DNA of 56,750 nucleotides from Oscillatoriaceae cyanobacterium Prado104 (GTDB taxonomy: Bacteria; Cyanobacteriota; Cyanobacteriia; Cyanobacteriales; Microcoleaceae): NCBI GenBank assembly GCA_025454405.1, contig JALOON010000064.1, positions 1 to 56,750 of the forward strand, read 5' to 3'. Of the stretch, positions 43,617-51,630 are shown one piece after another; position 1 is the stretch's first letter; each line of letters begins with the position of its first letter. The translations under genes and the position numbers were made by a program. The notes below the pieces were generated by a model. That model was not told the DNA's origin. It was given only the letters and a program-made list of their open reading frames with translations, and did not search any database.

Positions 43617-45137
43617 ATGTTATTTAATAGTATTGAATTTTTAGGATTTTTCGCGATTGTTTTTGCTCTCTATTATTTGCCACCGCTGCAAAAATTCCAA
43701 GTTCCTATTTTAATTATCGCTAGTTTAATATTTTACAGTTGGAGCTCGCCGGCACTGGTACTCATCCTGCTGCTATCAATCTTTATCAATGCTACGGCAA
43801 GCTTTCAAGTTGCCCGAATTGCCGACAAACGACAGCGATTTTTCTGGGCGGCGGCGGGTGTAGTTCTCAATTTATTAATTTTGAGCTTGTTTAAATACGC
43901 TGCTTTGCTAACTAACTTTGTCGCGGATGTTTTTAACATTGCTCGGAATGAAGGCAGCATCGCCTATTTATTTTTAACACTGCCACTGCCGATCGGTATT
44001 TCTTTCTATACCTTTGAGGGCATCAGTTTAATCGCCGACGTACTGACTCAAAAAGATAAAAACGCAACAGAATCAAACGCGGAATCAACCCCTGTTGGAG
44101 TCTCGCCAACATTTACCCAACACCTGATAAATACTTCATTTTTTATTAGCTTTTTCCCGAATTTACTGTCAGGTCCAATTTTGAGGTCAAAAACATTTTA
44201 TCCCCAAATCGAGCCGAAATACTTGAAAGACATTCCCGTAAATTTTGTATTTCGATCGCTCGTTGTCGGCTACTTCTTAAAAATGGTAATCGCCGACAAT
44301 TTAAAAGACTATACATTTTGGATTAGCTTTCCCTACTATCAAGGATTTGGGACGCTTACCAACCTCACGCTGCTGTTCGGCTACTCGATGCAAATCTTTG
44401 CTGATTTTGCCGGTTACTCGTTAATTGCGATCGGTTTTGCAGCGGCTTTGGGCTACAGAATTCCCGATAACTTCAACTTTCCTTACATCTCGCGTTCCCT
44501 CTCCGAATTTTGGAGGAGGTGGCACATTTCCCTATCAACTTGGTTGAGAGATTATTTGTACTTTCCCCTCGGCGGCAATCGCAAAGGAAAAATCAGAACT
44601 TATTTTAATTTAATGGCAGTCATGACATTAGGTGGATTGTGGCACGGCGCTGCTTGGAGTTATGCAGTTTGGGGAATTTATCACGGATTTGGATTGGCAG
44701 TAGAACGCTTTTTGGGTTTTGACAAATCCAAAAATAAATCGCCAGCACCAAATCCAGCAGCAACTAAACCCTGGCTGCAATTTTTACTTGACAGTTTCAG
44801 CGTGTTAGGAATTTTTGCTTTTGTTTCCTTGGGATGGCTGCTTTTCAAACTGCCCAGATTTGAAGAAGCGGTTGATTTTGCAGTTACTTTAATTCGCAAC
44901 TATCAAGTCGGGCCCGGTTGGAGTTACATTATCCCGACACTGATTTTTTCCATTCCTGTGGTAATTTATCACATTCCCCATTTTCCCACTTGGCAAAATT
45001 TGGTGAAACCGGATGCAGCAGCTAAAAGCGGGCAGAAAGTTTGGAATATTTATCAAGATTTAGCTTTAGGAATTATGCTAGCCACGATCTTCCTCAACAG
45101 CGGCAGCTCCAAACAATTTATTTATTTCCAATTCTAA
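43617..45137 (+). CDS. MBOAT-family O-acyltransferase (AlgI-like)
   Basis: 506 residues, about a dozen membrane helices. The first line MLFNSIEFLGFFAIVFALYY and YYLPPLQKFQVPILIIASLI are the standard start of AlgI/PatA-type MBOAT proteins. The catalytic His lies in GGLWHGAAWSYAVWGIYHGF, and SLSEFWRRWHISLSTWLRDY and YLYFPLGGNRKG are also present. It brings acetyl groups across the membrane for O-acetylation of an exopolysaccharide or cell-wall glycan. The next gene (11 bp further) codes the predicted SGNH partner, as in alginate AlgI/AlgJ pairs. Stop at 45135-45137. Confidence 0.92.
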   Translation: MLFNSIEFLGFFAIVFALYYLPPLQKFQVPILIIASLIFYSWSSPALVLILLLSIFINATASFQVARIADKRQRFFWAAAGVVLNLLILSLFKYAALLTNFVADVFNIARNEGSIAYLFLTLPLPIGISFYTFEGISLIADVLTQKDKNATESNAESTPVGVSPTFTQHLINTSFFISFFPNLLSGPILRSKTFYPQIEPKYLKDIPVNFVFRSLVVGYFLKMVIADNLKDYTFWISFPYYQGFGTLTNLTLLFGYSMQIFADFAGYSLIAIGFAAALGYRIPDNFNFPYISRSLSEFWRRWHISLSTWLRDYLYFPLGGNRKGKIRTYFNLMAVMTLGGLWHGAAWSYAVWGIYHGFGLAVERFLGFDKSKNKSPAPNPAATKPWLQFLLDSFSVLGIFAFVSLGWLLFKLPRFEEAVDFAVTLIRNYQVGPGWSYIIPTLIFSIPVVIYHIPHFPTWQNLVKPDAAAKSGQKVWNIYQDLALGIMLATIFLNSGSSKQFIYFQF

Positions 45138-45148
45138 TAAGGTGTGCT

Positions 45149-46057
45149 ATGTTTGTCAAATTCCAAGTGCGATCGATCCTGCGCCCGGTACTGATTTTTC
45201 TGTTTGTCATGAGTCTTTATCAAGTGCTGGTAAGCGGCGGAGTTTTGCCAGCATCTGACGGAGTTAGCTTGATTCAAAATAATATTGTCAAAGCTCAAAG
45301 ATATGTATATCAAGATAATTCCGGTCTGAAAATGGTGATGGTGGGAAGTTCTTTAGCCGCCAACTTGCAAGTTAAAGATATTGGAGAAGGCGTTAAGAGC
45401 ATAGCCTTGGGAGGCGGTGCCAGCCAGACGGGTTTGGAAATAATTAAAAGAAATAATAGCAAACCGCCGCTCGTCCTGGTAGAAATTAACGATACAATTG
45501 CCCGCGAAGTAGATTCAGATTTAGTTAATTCTTTGTACAATCCGGTTTTTTATTGGGTGCGCCGGTATTTGCCGATGATGAGAGAGGAATACCGTCCGGT
45601 GAGCGTGTTTGTGGATTCTTTAAAAAGTCGATCGAGGTCGGATCTAAGAAAGCTTTCAAGGGAGGAACTAGACAGATTGGAAGCCCGCAATCTTACCCCA
45701 GAAGTATCGAAAAAAGGCATCCAAATGACAGTTGATGCTGAGAGCAAACCTTTGTCTGCTAAAGACACTGCAAGAATTACAAAAGAAGCTGAGCTGATTA
45801 AAAATCAAATCGCAGAAATTCAAACAAATAGCGGAGCCAAAGTAGTTTTATTTGACATCCCGCAGGATTCGCTAGTTGACGCTCAAATCAGGAGAAAACA
45901 AGTTCGAGAATTGGCGAAAAAACTGTTTCCGCCCGATAGTTTTGAGTGGGTGCCACCTCCGCCCGCGCGAGAGTGGCGCACTAATGATGGCATCCACTTG
46001 ATCCGCAGCGACGCTAGAGATTTTGCCGAGTTTTTGAGAGACAAATTGCTGAAGTAA
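45149..46057 (+). CDS. SGNH-hydrolase-like partner of the MBOAT protein
   Basis: 302 residues with one N-terminal membrane anchor (PVLIFLFVMSLYQVLV). Block I has MVMVGSSLAANLQVKDIGEG (GSS near residue 65, the nucleophile Ser), and the C-terminal THE-like block is REWRTNDGIHLIRSDARDFA, with Asp and His for the catalytic triad. AlgJ/AlgX/DltD-type proteins of this form transfer the acyl group to the glycan outside the membrane. Ribosome site AAGGTG precedes ATG at 45149. The gap of 11 bp and shared direction indicate an operon with the MBOAT gene. Confidence 0.82.
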   Translation: MFVKFQVRSILRPVLIFLFVMSLYQVLVSGGVLPASDGVSLIQNNIVKAQRYVYQDNSGLKMVMVGSSLAANLQVKDIGEGVKSIALGGGASQTGLEIIKRNNSKPPLVLVEINDTIAREVDSDLVNSLYNPVFYWVRRYLPMMREEYRPVSVFVDSLKSRSRSDLRKLSREELDRLEARNLTPEVSKKGIQMTVDAESKPLSAKDTARITKEAELIKNQIAEIQTNSGAKVVLFDIPQDSLVDAQIRRKQVRELAKKLFPPDSFEWVPPPPAREWRTNDGIHLIRSDARDFAEFLRDKLLK

Positions 46058-46083
46058 GTCGCAGGAAGAGTTGACAGTTGGTA

Positions 46084-46240
46084 AGGAGTTTTGAGTTGTT
46101 CGGGAGTTTTGAGTTTTGAATTTTGAGTTTTGAGTTAAATACAGTTCTCAATTCCCAACTCAAAACTTAAAACTAATTGTGAATTTTGAGTTTTGAGTTA
46201 AATACAGTTCAAAATTCACAACTCAAAACTTAAAACATAG
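46084..46240. repeat. GAGTTTT heptad arrays
   Basis: Several units of GAGTTTT (GAGTTTTGAGTTTTG), then the inverse heptad CTCAAAA and a second forward array up to 46205. The rest of the gap to 46512 holds AT-rich DNA and a CAGTCCTCTTTCAGAGGACT hairpin near 46384-46403. Confidence 0.8.
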
Positions 46241-46512
46241 TAGAGATTCAAAACTGTTTGTAGTAGAGATTTAAAGCAGAGACATTAAGATTGTTATGCT
46301 AGATCATTGGTAATGATGCAGTTGTAATGTCTTAATAAATCCACCGCGTCCCTAAAAAAAATTCGTAAAAATGATACTTTCTTCAGTCCTCTTTCAGAGG
46401 ACTTTCGCTATGAGACAGGGAATTAATTCCCTGTCGGACTGTCGGACTAGCGACTATTTCTCAACACCAACAAACCTGTTTAATTATTGTTTAAACAAAG
46501 CCGCCTCAATAA

Positions 46513-47589
46513 CTAAACTTCAGACTCAAACTCGCTCGATCGCACTTGCACTCGTAACTCTAAAGCATCCAACTCAGACGACTCCAACAAGCCCGCCACT
46601 TCATTCTCAGAATTAGCTGAGACGTTCGATCGAACTTTTCCCAATTTCTCAGTCAAAGTATCCCGCTGGTTGAGCAAATAAATACTCACCAAAGTCAGCC
46701 CGACTCCCATCGATTGCAGCGGATTCAACACTTCTCCCAACAACAAATTGCCGAACAGCAAAGCAAAAACCGGAGTCAGAAACGTCAGAGAACTCAAACT
46801 CGTCAAACTGCCGCTAGAAGCAAAATAAAAGAACAAACCGTAGGCGATCGCGCTGCCAAACACCGTAGAATAACCTAAAGCCAACCAGCCCGAAAAATCG
46901 ATATTTACAAACTGCTGCGACTCTGTAAAACCAGAAATTGCCAACAGCGGTAAACCGCCCAAAATCATGTGCCAGCCCGTCGCTACAACCGGATCGACAT
47001 AGCGGCAAACCCAGCGCACCAAAACCGTACCCACAGCCATCGACAAAGCAGCCAACAGCATCAACCATTGCCCTCCCTGAAACAACTGTTCGAGCCCCGC
47101 GGAAACCTGCGCGCTTTCAGGATGAAACAGCCCCAAAATCCAGCCATCCGGCAACCCAATTAAACTGATTCCGACGACGCCGATTGCTAATCCCAACCAG
47201 CCCCAAAAACCGATTTTTTCTTGAAACAGCCACAAACACAAAATCGCCACCGCCAACGGTTGAGAATCGATCGTAACAGAACCCAAACCCGCACCGGTTC
47301 TCGTCAAACCTTCTGCTAAAAAGCCTTGAAATAAAGTAGCGTCAACCAAAGCAAACAGCGAAACCCACAGCCAAGCTTTCCAACCGACAGGCTGCGGTTT
47401 TCCCATCAATGCCGCCGCGAGCAAAACTAACACACCCGCAGGCACCAAACGCACAAATGCCACAAATAGTGGCGTCGTGTGGGGCATCACCCCTTTCATC
47501 GCTACCATCGCCGTTCCCCACAGGAAAAACGGCGCAATCAGCAACACTGGCGCAAAAGGCAGTTTAGAATCGGTAAGCTTTAGCTGCAT
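46513..47589 (-). CDS. EamA/DMT family transporter
   Basis: 358 residues, ten membrane helices in two EamA repeats: first PVLLIAPFFLWGTAMVAMKG (residues ~15) to GWLGLAIGVVGISLIGLPDG, second WLMLLAALSMAVGTVLVRWV to LNPLQSMGVGLTLVSIYLLN. It belongs to the drug/metabolite transporter superfamily, exporting amino acids, nucleotide sugars or other metabolites; the substrate cannot be read from sequence. About 45 polar residues follow the last helix (NQRDTLTEKLGKVRSNVSAN onward). Upstream region 47590-47941 holds duplicated GGGGCGCTACCCCGACAAAA (47725 and 47806) and a CCTTCTT heptad array (47850-47883). Confidence 0.88.
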   Translation of the reverse strand: MQLKLTDSKLPFAPVLLIAPFFLWGTAMVAMKGVMPHTTPLFVAFVRLVPAGVLVLLAAALMGKPQPVGWKAWLWVSLFALVDATLFQGFLAEGLTRTGAGLGSVTIDSQPLAVAILCLWLFQEKIGFWGWLGLAIGVVGISLIGLPDGWILGLFHPESAQVSAGLEQLFQGGQWLMLLAALSMAVGTVLVRWVCRYVDPVVATGWHMILGGLPLLAISGFTESQQFVNIDFSGWLALGYSTVFGSAIAYGLFFYFASSGSLTSLSSLTFLTPVFALLFGNLLLGEVLNPLQSMGVGLTLVSIYLLNQRDTLTEKLGKVRSNVSANSENEVAGLLESSELDALELRVQVRSSEFESEV

Positions 47590-47941
47590 GGCAGGGACTC
47601 CAAATATATTTATGAGAGTGGCTCTCGCTCGAATGATGTAGAATTGTTAAGCAATTTTTCTAATTATATATCTCTGTTGCGTTAAATTCGATCGGCCTTG
47701 TTCGCTGGGGCGGGGTAGGCAGGGGGGCGCTACCCCGACAAAACCCTTCGTTGTATGGGCCGCGATCCTGTGTCCGCCCTGATTTTTGTCTGTGGGGCGG
47801 GGCAGGCACGGGGCGCTACCCCGACAAAATCCTCGATTTTACTAATTCTCCCTTCTTCCTTCTTCCTTCTTCCTTCTTCCTTCAAATCGGTCACACTAGA
47901 AGATAAGAACAAAATTTCATAACATTGCCCGAAAACCGCCC

Positions 47942-48772
47942 ATGATTTGGCCATTCAAGCCCCGCTATCGCAAACAAATCGCCCGCATTGATATCACCGG
48001 TGCCATTGCCGGAGAAACTCGCAAACGAGTTCTAGAAGCCCTCAAAACCGTTGAAGAACGCAAGTTTCCCGCCTTGCTGCTGCGGATAGACAGCCCCGGC
48101 GGCACAGTTGGCGATTCCCAGGAAATTTACAGCGCGCTGAAGCGCCTGCGCGAAAAAATTAAAATTGTTGCCAGTTTCGGCAATATCTCAGCTTCTGGAG
48201 GAGTTTACATCGGCATGGGTGCCGAACATATCGTTGCCAATCCGGGTACAATTACCGGCAGCATCGGCGTGATTATCCGGGGCAATAATATTGAACGGCT
48301 GTTAGAAAAAGTAGGCGTGTCTTTTCAGGTAATTAAATCCGGCCCCTATAAAGATATTTTGGCGTTCGATCGAGAATTGACCGCACCGGAACAGCAAATC
48401 CTGCAAGACTTGATCGACACCAGCTACCAGCAATTCGTGGAAACCGTCGCCGAAGCCCGGAAATTGCCCGTTGAAAATGTGAAAAGTTTTGCCGACGGTC
48501 GCATTTTTACCGGCCAGCAAGCCTTAGAATTGGGCATAGTCGATCGACTCGGAACTGAAGAGGACGCCCGCCGCTGGACTGCCGAACTCGCAGGCCTCGA
48601 TCCGGAAAAAACCGAATGCTGCACGCTAGAAAAACCAAAACCTTTCCTAAATCGGGTATTGGGGAGTAGATTGGGGAGTAGTCTGGATACATCCGGGCTG
48701 GCAGCTTACAAGAATTTGCTCGAATTTGAGCTTTCGACTAGCGGTTTGCCGCTGTGGCTGTATCGCCCGTGA
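47942..48772 (+). CDS. sppA: Signal peptide peptidase SppA-type serine protease
   Basis: 276 residues, the short single-domain SppA form. It degrades leftover signal peptides or cytosolic peptides. The catalytic Ser is in FGNISASGGVYIGMGAEHIV, the Lys in FQVIKSGPYKDILAFDRELT, and ALLLRIDSPGGTVGDSQEI (oxyanion region) and GVIIRGNNIERLLEKVGVSF fit the family. There is no N-terminal membrane anchor, unlike E. coli SppA. ATG at 47942 follows a CGCCC tract, without a clear ribosome site; an AUG with weak SD is common in cyanobacteria. Confidence 0.9.
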   Translation: MIWPFKPRYRKQIARIDITGAIAGETRKRVLEALKTVEERKFPALLLRIDSPGGTVGDSQEIYSALKRLREKIKIVASFGNISASGGVYIGMGAEHIVANPGTITGSIGVIIRGNNIERLLEKVGVSFQVIKSGPYKDILAFDRELTAPEQQILQDLIDTSYQQFVETVAEARKLPVENVKSFADGRIFTGQQALELGIVDRLGTEEDARRWTAELAGLDPEKTECCTLEKPKPFLNRVLGSRLGSSLDTSGLAAYKNLLEFELSTSGLPLWLYRP

Positions 48773-48908
48773 TTAAATTAGTCATTAGTCCGCAGTCATC
48801 TGTCATTAGTCTGCAGCCATTAGTTAAACAGTAAAAAGTGCCGATCGCAAATACCTAACACTTAACTAATAACTAATGGCTGGGGCTCGCTAGCGGGGAT
48901 TCTCGCAC

Positions 48909-48992
48909 TAATAACTAATGACTAATAATTAATAACCAATGACTAATGACTAATGACTAATGACTAATGACTAATGACCAATGACCAATGAC
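48909..48992. repeat. TAATGAC heptad array
   Basis: Roughly ten or more TAATGAC/CAATGAC heptads directly before the chorismate mutase gene. One of the largest period-7 arrays in the window. Confidence 0.9.
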
Positions 48993-49012
48993 TAAAAATG
49001 GAGGATATTTGC

Positions 49013-49405
49013 GTGGAGTGGCAAGTGCGGGCAATTCGCGGGGCAACAACAGCTAGCGAGAATTCAACAGAAGCAATTCGAGAAGCGGTGAGAGAACTTT
49101 TAGATGAATTAGAAACCAGAAATAATTTAGATCCAGAATTGATTATTAGCGCTACGTTTACTGCTACTCGCGATTTAGATGCTGTCTTTCCAGCCGCGAT
49201 CGCCCGCGAACGCCCCCGCTGGTGCAATGTTCCTTTATTGGATGTCCAGCAAATGTACGTTCAAGGTTCTTTAGAACGCTGCATCCGCTTTTTAATTCAT
49301 GTCAATTGGCCCGCACATACCGAAATTCATCACCCTTATTTGCGCGGCGCTCAAAATTTGCGACCCGATTGGAATTTAGCGATCGCAGTTGCTTTGGAAA
49401 AATAA
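49013..49405 (+). CDS. aroH: Chorismate mutase, AroH type
   Basis: 130 residues. Converts chorismate to prephenate on the way to phenylalanine and tyrosine. The small AroH fold is clear: VRAIRGATTASENSTEAIRE, LELIISATFTATRDLDAVFP-type middle (here DPELIISATFTATRDLDAVF), ARERPRWCNVPLLDVQQMYV and SLERCIRFLIHVNWPAHTEI. Arg residues of RGAT and ARERPRW correspond to substrate ligands. I set the start at the GTG at 49013 because GGAGG stands 8 bases before; an ATG at 48998 lies on top of this site. Confidence 0.92.
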   Translation: MEWQVRAIRGATTASENSTEAIREAVRELLDELETRNNLDPELIISATFTATRDLDAVFPAAIARERPRWCNVPLLDVQQMYVQGSLERCIRFLIHVNWPAHTEIHHPYLRGAQNLRPDWNLAIAVALEK

Positions 49406-49436
49406 TCAATTCACTTTTTACTCGATCCTAACTATA

Positions 49437-49465
49437 AACCCGCTATTGCTGGCGGGTTGATTTTT
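49437..49465 (+). terminator. Terminator of aroH
   Basis: AACCCGC (49437-49443) and GCGGGTT (49452-49458) form a 7-bp stem with an 8-base loop, followed by GATTTTT. It lies 31 bp after the aroH stop. Confidence 0.7.
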
Positions 49466-49491
49466 AACTGATATGTTATTATCGTTAATAT

Positions 49492-49497
49492 AGGAGG
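49492..49497 (+). promoter_or_regulatory. Consensus ribosome site AGGAGG of the DUF433 gene
   Basis: A perfect AGGAGG (49492-49497). Seven bases later stands ACG (49505-49507), which is in frame with the DUF433 protein, while the ATG at 49498 abuts the site and is out of frame. Confidence 0.65.
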
Positions 49498-49504
49498 ATG
49501 TTTT

Positions 49505-49939
49505 ACGAACAGAACAAATCTGCCATCTCGGATTTCGATCGATCCCAATATATGTTTTGGTAAGCCCAGTATTCGGGGACACCGCATTTGGGTTTCCCTA
49601 ATTCTAGATTGCCTAGCTAGTGGAGCAACAATCGAGGAAATTATTCAGCAGTATCCCAGTATAGAGCGAGAAGATATTCTTGCTTGTATTGCCTGCGGTG
49701 CTGAGGTAATTGATAAAAATAGCGAACTTCAGAAGCTATCAAGCCCCAAGCCAGAGCAAGTAATTTATGCCGACTTTTCAGAGATGGCAAACGATACAGA
49801 ATATCAAGCAGAAGCTTTGACAATTTGTCAAGAATTTGAGGCAGCGGACTGGGAAGCCTTGCTAATAGGTGAGTCGGAATATGAGACGCAGCGAAGTTTA
49901 AGTAGTGGTTTTTTTTTGTCAAACCCAAATTTGCTGTAA
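49505..49939 (+). CDS. DUF433 antitoxin-like protein with possible ACG start
   Basis: 144 codons. Residues 1-75 are a DUF433 domain: RISIDPNICFGKPSIRGHRI, WVSLILDCLASGATIEEIIQ and YPSIEREDILACIACGAEVI. DUF433 proteins are winged-helix antitoxin candidates, often paired with PIN-domain toxins. Residues ~90-135 (PEQVIYADFSEMANDTEYQA, EALTICQEFEAADWEALLIG) resemble a small cyanobacterial antitoxin-like module, here fused. The frame has no ATG, GTG or TTG before the domain. The only well-placed codon is ACG, 7 bases after AGGAGG. It is either a rare ACG start or an ATG lost to T-to-C. The 3' end overlaps the convergent Uma2 gene by about 20 bp. Confidence 0.6.
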   Translation, partial: TNRTNLPSRISIDPNICFGKPSIRGHRIWVSLILDCLASGATIEEIIQQYPSIEREDILACIACGAEVIDKNSELQKLSSPKPEQVIYADFSEMANDTEYQAEALTICQEFEAADWEALLIGESEYETQRSLSSGFFLSNPNLL

Positions 49940-50497
49940 ACTCAATGTCAATCCAGGCAAAACTTCTGCTACCGAAATAGTTTGAGGTGCTTGCAATACT
50001 TCAACTTCTCGATCGGGACGATAAATTTCTAATTCTTGTTTTTTGCGATTAATTAACAAACCCAAATGACAACCATTGTCCCTATACTCTTGCATCTTGT
50101 CTTGAGTTTTTTTCAAGCTGTCGGTTGGAGAAAGAATTTCAATGACAAAATCGGGACACAAAGGGATAAATTTTTCTCTTTGTTGCGGAGTCAAAGCTTC
50201 CCAGCGAGATTTTTCGACCCAAGAGACATCGGGAGATCGATCGGCTTTATTTGGTAAAGTAAAGCCTGTAGATGAGTCGAAAACTTCCCCGAGTTGAGTT
50301 TGTTCGTTCCACAGCGCCACTTGTAAAATTAGTTTGACATTGCGTTTTCCCGTTTCTCCTCCTGTCGGCGGCATAACGATTAATTCCCCCTTAGCATTCC
50401 GTTCTAATTTTAAATCTGGGTTTTCCTGACAGAGTACATAAAACTGTTCTTCGGTAAGTTGGATAATCGGATTGAGGTCGAGAGTGATTTGCGTCAT
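49919..50497 (-). CDS. Uma2 family endonuclease (DUF820)
   Basis: 192 residues, similar in every block to the gene at 603-1178: LKLERNAKGELIVMPPTGGE, STGFTLPNKADRSPDVSWVE (family Asp), PLCPDFVIEILSPTDSLKKT (Glu with the usual Ser-Pro) and LGLLINRKKQELEIYRPDRE. All predicted active-site positions are present. The ATG at 50497 (MTQITLDLNPIIQL) fits homologues. Convergent with the DUF433 gene. Confidence 0.9.
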   Translation of the reverse strand: MTQITLDLNPIIQLTEEQFYVLCQENPDLKLERNAKGELIVMPPTGGETGKRNVKLILQVALWNEQTQLGEVFDSSTGFTLPNKADRSPDVSWVEKSRWEALTPQQREKFIPLCPDFVIEILSPTDSLKKTQDKMQEYRDNGCHLGLLINRKKQELEIYRPDREVEVLQAPQTISVAEVLPGLTLSLQQIWV

Positions 50498-50705
50498 GGC
50501 AGTTACGGCTGACTTGAACTAGGCTTTCCAGCGGATAAATTTATCTTAGCTTAAGCTTTTGATTTGGGATTTCTCGCTCTGCTAGAAACTGCCGATCGAG
50601 TTAAGATATTCTTAATTACTGAAACTCTCGCACAAAATTAGTTCTCTCTCTTACTTTTTTCACGATCTGTCAACTGTCAACTGTCAACTTTTCCTTCTTC
50701 CCATC

Positions 50706-50736
50706 AAAAAACCGGCTTCTCAAAGAAACCGGTTTT
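50706..50736 (-). terminator. Terminator of crtR
   Basis: AAAACCGGTTTCT and AGAAGCCGGTTTT (minus strand) pair over 13 positions (one G-T) with a TTG loop and a T-run, directly after the stop codon. Confidence 0.85.
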
Positions 50737-50739
50737 CCA

Positions 50740-51630
50740 TCAATCAGTAACTTTCTTGCGATGCAGCCTAATCCCTAAAAAAATGTCATATACAAAACTC
50801 CAAAAGTCTTTTTTACCTTCCAAGATTCCCAGACTTTGAGGAGAACCCTTTTCATCTAACAGCGGCTTCACAGCTTCATAAGCTGGCTTGTAATTGTACC
50901 AAGGAATTGAAGGCCACAAATGATGGATTAAGTGATAATTCTGCCCCAAAATTAAGATATTTAGAATCGGACTCGGATATACTCTGGCATTTTTCCAGCG
51001 ATCGCGCTCGTGAAACGGGCGGTGCGGCAAATAATCAAAAAATAACCCCAACGCCAATCCCACCACCAAAGCAGGAGAAAACCAAAAATTCAGCACGTAA
51101 CCTAAATGGTCTTGTTGAATCGCGATATAAACCACTCCGATGACAAACAAACGGCTGAAAAACCATTCCCAAAGTTCGTATTTCCGCCACAGTTTGCGCT
51201 TAAAAAAGAAAATTTCGTGGTAAAAAAACCTCGCAGCAATCAACCACAAAGGTCCGCCGGTAGAAACATAATGGTCTGGATCGTTATCTGGGTCATTAAC
51301 GTGAGCGTGATGCTGCATGTGTACCCGCGTAAATACCGGGAAAGCAAAACCCAACATCAACGCGCTACCGTGTCCCAAAATAGCATTAACCGCGCGATTG
51401 CGGTGCGCCGCATTGTGAGACGCATCGTGAATCACTGTTCCCGCCATGTGCAGTGCCAGCACGTTTAGCAAAAAACAACACCAATCCGGCCAATCCGCGT
51501 ACCAGTAACCCGCAAACGAAATCGCGACGATCGCTAATGCACTCAAAAACAACAACAGTGTCGGATTCCAGTCACCCGGAGGACTGAGAAATTCTTTCGG
51601 CACTGTCAGCGGTCGCCCTGCCTCCGACAT
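50740..51630 (-). CDS. crtR: Beta-carotene hydroxylase, CrtR type
   Basis: 296 residues. Adds hydroxyl groups to the beta-rings of carotenoids, giving zeaxanthin and, with other enzymes, myxoxanthophyll or related pigments. It is a membrane di-iron enzyme with three His boxes: HDASHNAAHR, RVHMQHHAHVND and NYHLIHHLWPSIPWY. FDYLPHRPFHERD is also typical of cyanobacterial CrtR. Four membrane helices are visible. The ATG at 51630 (MSEAGRPLTVPKEF) fits homologues; a GTG 12 bases upstream overlaps an AAGGAG, so either may be used. A hairpin terminator directly follows. Confidence 0.93.
   Translation of the reverse strand: MSEAGRPLTVPKEFLSPPGDWNPTLLLFLSALAIVAISFAGYWYADWPDWCCFLLNVLALHMAGTVIHDASHNAAHRNRAVNAILGHGSALMLGFAFPVFTRVHMQHHAHVNDPDNDPDHYVSTGGPLWLIAARFFYHEIFFFKRKLWRKYELWEWFFSRLFVIGVVYIAIQQDHLGYVLNFWFSPALVVGLALGLFFDYLPHRPFHERDRWKNARVYPSPILNILILGQNYHLIHHLWPSIPWYNYKPAYEAVKPLLDEKGSPQSLGILEGKKDFWSFVYDIFLGIRLHRKKVTD

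Noticed and set aside
48880..48995. CRISPR-like array before aroH
   Set aside because: Pure heptad tandem without spacers.
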